Source: Microbacterium timonense (lineage in GTDB: Bacteria; Actinomycetota; Actinomycetes; Actinomycetales; Microbacteriaceae). Taken from it: a DNA stretch of 64,000 bases. How positions within the stretch are numbered: the stretch's first letter is position 1; each line of letters opens with the position of its first letter. The position numbers were made by a program, and so were the translations under genes. Below the pieces are notes generated by a model. The model had not been told where the DNA came from. It saw nothing but the letters and a program-made list of their open reading frames with translations, and searched no databases. Positions 61,381 through 64,000 of the stretch are shown here, one piece after another. The DNA is taken from NCBI RefSeq assembly GCF_900292075.1, contig NZ_OLMV01000003.1, forward strand, positions 617,517-681,516, written 5' to 3'.

Positions 61381-63887
61381 CCGCGCCCACCGGCTCCGCG
61401 CGCCGGCGTGCATCGTCAGCGCCCTCGGCAGCGCCATCCCGTGTCGCGCGCGGGGGCTCGCTGCCGACCCGCCGCTGGATCCTGGACCTCACCGCTGTCG
61501 CCGTCCTGCTGCTCATCGCGATCATCGGCTTCTGGCCCACGTTCGACGGTCCCCGGTATCTCGTCGCCGGGCTGGGAGCGCTCGCCCTCGGCATGGCACT
61601 CGGTGTGCTCGGGCGCCTGCTGGGCTGGGGCATCCTGTTGCTGACCGCCGCCACCGTTGTGACCTACTTCCTGTTCGGCGGTGCGCTCGCGTTGCCGCAC
61701 ACGGCCGTGCTGGGGTTCGTGCCGACGCTCGAGACGCTTCGGCAGCTGGCCCTGGGCGCGGTGCTCTCGTGGAAGCAGCTGCTCACCACGATCGCGCCGG
61801 TCGCGACCGACGACGGGCACCTCATCGTCCCGTTCCTGCTCACCCTGGTCGCCGCCGTGCTGACGACGTCGCTCGCGCTGCGACTGCGCAGCGCCGCCTG
61901 GGCGCTGCTGCCGGCCGCCGGGTTCCTGGCGGTCGAGATCGCCCTCGGCACCTCCCAGCCTGCCGTTCCGGTGATGCAGGGCATCGTCTTCGGGCTGGTC
62001 GCGGTGGTGTGGCTCGCGGTGCGCCAGGCGTGGGAGCCGCAGGCGGCGGCGATCTCGGTCGGCGAGGGCACCGCCCGCCGCGGCGCAGGTACCCGGCGAG
62101 TGCTCATGGGCGCCGGCGTGATCGCGGTCGCGGCCATCGTGGGCGTGCTGACGAGCGGCTTCGCCGCACCGTCTTCGCCCCGCTACGTGCTGCGTGACGT
62201 GGTGATCCCGCCGTTCGACATCCGCGAGTTCCCCAGCCCTCTGCAGTCCTTCCGCGCCCTCGTGCGCGACCACCCCGACGACGCCCTGTTCACCGCGAGC
62301 GGCCTTCCCGAGGGGGCGCGGATCCGTCTGGCCACCATGGACGCCTACAACGGCACGGTCTACAACGTCTCGGACGACGGAGCCGGGTCTTCCAGCGCCT
62401 TCGCCCCCGCGCGCGCCATCATGTCGACCGATGCGGACGGCACGCCGGCGACCGTGCACGTCGAGATCGACGCGCTGGAGGGCGTGTGGATGCCGGATGC
62501 CGGCGCCGTCCGCAGCGTCACCTTCGACGGAGACCGCGCCGACGACCTGCGGCGCACCGCGCACTACAACGAGGCGACCGAGACCGGCGTCGTGACGGCC
62601 GGCCTCGAGAAGGGCGACGCGTACACGCTGGAGGCCGTGATCCCCGACGTGCCCAGCGACGAGCAGCTCGCCGATTCCGCGTTCGCGCCGCTGAAGCTCC
62701 CCAAGCAGCACGGGGTGCCCGAGACCTTGGCCGACATCGCGTCGAAGACCGTCGCCGAAGCCGAGACGCCGATCGAGCAGGTCCGTGCGCTGCAGCAGAT
62801 GCTCTCGGAGGGCGGATACTTCAGCCACGGCCTGGCCGGTCAGCCGCTCTCCCGCGCCGGACACGGTGCCGAGCGCATCTCGACCCTCCTCGGCTCCGAG
62901 CAGATGGTGGGCGATGACGAGCAGTACGCGACCGCCATGGCGCTCCTGGCTCGCGAGATCGGCATCCCGGCGCGCGTGGTGATGGGCTTCTACCCCGACG
63001 AGGACGAGGCCGCAGCGCCCGTCTTCACCGCGACCGGCGACACGCTGCACGCGTGGGTCGAGGTGGCGTTCGACGACGCCGGCTGGGTGCCGTTCGACCC
63101 GACGCCGCCCGAGGACCAGGTTCCCAGCGACCAGACCACCAAGCCCAAGGCCGATCCCAAGCCGCAGGTGCTGCAGCCGCCGCCTCCGCCCCAGGAGCCG
63201 GTCGACCTGCCGCCGACGGTGGCCGACGACCGTGGCTCGGACGATGAGGACGGTTTCGGCGCGGGACTGCTGTGGACGATCGTCTCCATCGGCGCCGGAG
63301 CGCTGGGCGTGCTGGCGGTGCTGCTCGCTCCGTTCGTCGTCATCGGCGCTCTCAAGGCCGCGCGCCGGCGTAAGCGGCGCGAGGCCGAGCGTGCCGCCGA
63401 CCGCATCAGCGGCGGATGGGATGAGCTCGTCGACCGCGCGTCCGACTTCGGCGCGCCGGTGCGGCCGGGTGCCACGCGACAGGAGGATGCCGGCATCCTC
63501 ACGGCGGCGTTCGCCGAGCCGCGAGTCGCGACGCTCGCATCCCGTGCCGATCTGGAGGTCTTCGGCCCGACCGAACCCACGCCGCACGACATCGAGAGTT
63601 TCTGGGCCGAGGTCGACGAGATCGTCGGCGGTCTGGGCCGCGACCGGTCGTTCTGGCAGCGGCTCGGTGCCCGCCTGAGCATCCGCTCCCTCCTCGACGG
63701 CACCCGTTTCGCGCTGCCGCCCCGGGTCGCGCGCCCCCCTCGGCCGCCGCGCAACGCCCGATCACCCCGTCGTGCGCCGGCGACGCCTCGGCCGGGCGCA
63801 GACTCGGCCGAGTCGGCTCCGGCCGCACCAGCATCGCGTCGCAGCCGTCGTACCTCCGGTGAACCCCCCGCACCCCCCGCACAGGAG
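61377..63887 (+). CDS. Transglutaminase-like (TgpA-type) membrane protein lacking the catalytic Cys; 3' truncated at contig end
   Basis: About 837 genuine residues are present. Around six N-terminal membrane helices precede an external transglutaminase-like domain, followed by a Pro-rich spacer, a last helix (WTIVSIGAGALGVLAVLLAPF) and a cytoplasmic tail. The active-site region reads VGDDEQYATAMALLAREIGIPARVV, where canonical enzymes have GxCxxFA: Asp514 replaces Cys, while His558 (TLHAWVEV) and Asp574 (VPFDPTPP) remain. It is therefore likely inactive as a transglutaminase. Residues encoded after about 63887 (ending SLIHI) come from sequencing adapter, so the true C-terminus is unknown. Confidence 0.88.
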
Positions 63888-64000
63888 CGGTCCCTTATAC
63901 ACATCTGACGCTGCAGACGATATGCAGAGGCGGGATCTGCGGGGGGGGCGGAGCAACATAAAAAAATAACAAAGAAGAGTGAGCCAGCACGATAAGAGAG
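63888..64000. other. Nextera adapter read-through and low-quality contig end (not genomic)
   Basis: From 63888 the sequence matches the Nextera/Tn5 mosaic end (CTGTCTCTTATACACATCT) with two mismatches, then GACGCTGCAGACGA, one mismatch from the read-2 adapter. It is followed by scrambled sequence with an eight-base G run and an AT-rich tail wholly unlike the rest of the window. The reading-frame tail SLIHI and the other-frame peptides CIRDR and LYTSDAADD are well-known translation products of this adapter in databases. Confidence 0.95.

Noticed and set aside
61416..63587. 723-codon minus-strand open frame opposite the transglutaminase-like gene
   Set aside because: It is a GC-driven shadow with repetitive Arg/Gly/Asp content and no homology signal.
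62990..63904. Minus-strand frame starting MCIRDRS at the contig end
   Set aside because: CIRDR is a translation of the Nextera adapter, so its start is an artefact.

Overview
The window is GC-rich throughout and looks like a chromosomal contig from a high-GC actinobacterium, most likely Microbacteriaceae and Microbacterium-like. The reasons are the codon use, the many GTG starts, the leaderless promoters of the TANNNT type placed 6-7 bases before the start codon, the constant recurrence of GGATGCC/GGCATCC inside genes, and the gene families present (DUF3516 helicase, Rv2578c-type radical SAM protein, DUF11 surface proteins). No rRNA, tRNA, phage genes, transposase or CRISPR array were found. 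The contig ends in sequencing adapter: from about 63888 onward the sequence is Nextera mosaic end plus junk, not genome.

Layout. 1-2000: the tail of a DEAD-box RNA helicase, then a TetR regulator divergent from an alpha/beta hydrolase with two tandem palindromic operators between them. 2000-6000: radical SAM protein, VanY-type D,D-carboxypeptidase and a long-chain-type acyl-CoA dehydrogenase. 5850-10125: a minus-strand cluster of ECF transporter S component, fused double ATPase, T component and siderophore-interacting protein, with a DtxR/IdeR-like iron box just before the ATPase gene. 10267-13839: a large secreted subtilisin-like protease closed by a strong terminator. 13956-18852: pirin, small GNAT, DUF3516 helicase and DUF1697 protein.

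18860-26224 is a sugar-use locus. A DeoR repressor is divergent from an ABC importer (lipoprotein plus two permeases, no ATPase), followed by a class II aldolase, a kinase of the ADP-dependent glucokinase/phosphofructokinase family and a class I mannose-6-phosphate-isomerase-like protein. Together they could turn an imported hexose into triose phosphates. RecQ, a zinc alcohol/polyol dehydrogenase, a lipoprotein and formate-tetrahydrofolate ligase follow.

32600-45050 is mixed housekeeping and accessory content: a GNAT-GH16 fusion, an acyl-CoA-oxidase-like flavoprotein, a cysteine-paired small protein, a DJ-1/PfpI protein, TagA-type DNA glycosylase, a VapBC toxin-antitoxin pair, a repeat-rich intergenic region, a TetR regulator followed directly by a fused luciferase-like/berberine-bridge-like flavoprotein, and an orphan UvrA-like ABC protein. 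From 45238 to the contig end lies a cell-surface region: two DUF11-repeat wall proteins (one with LPSTG, one with a degenerate MAATG signal), then a 2018-residue Ig/fibronectin-type-III protein followed by MoxR ATPase, DUF58 and a transglutaminase-like membrane protein whose catalytic Cys is replaced by Asp.

A recurring, unexplained theme is short DNA segments of 54-125 bp bounded by perfect 10-15 bp inverted repeats, one of which sits in frame inside the helicase gene.
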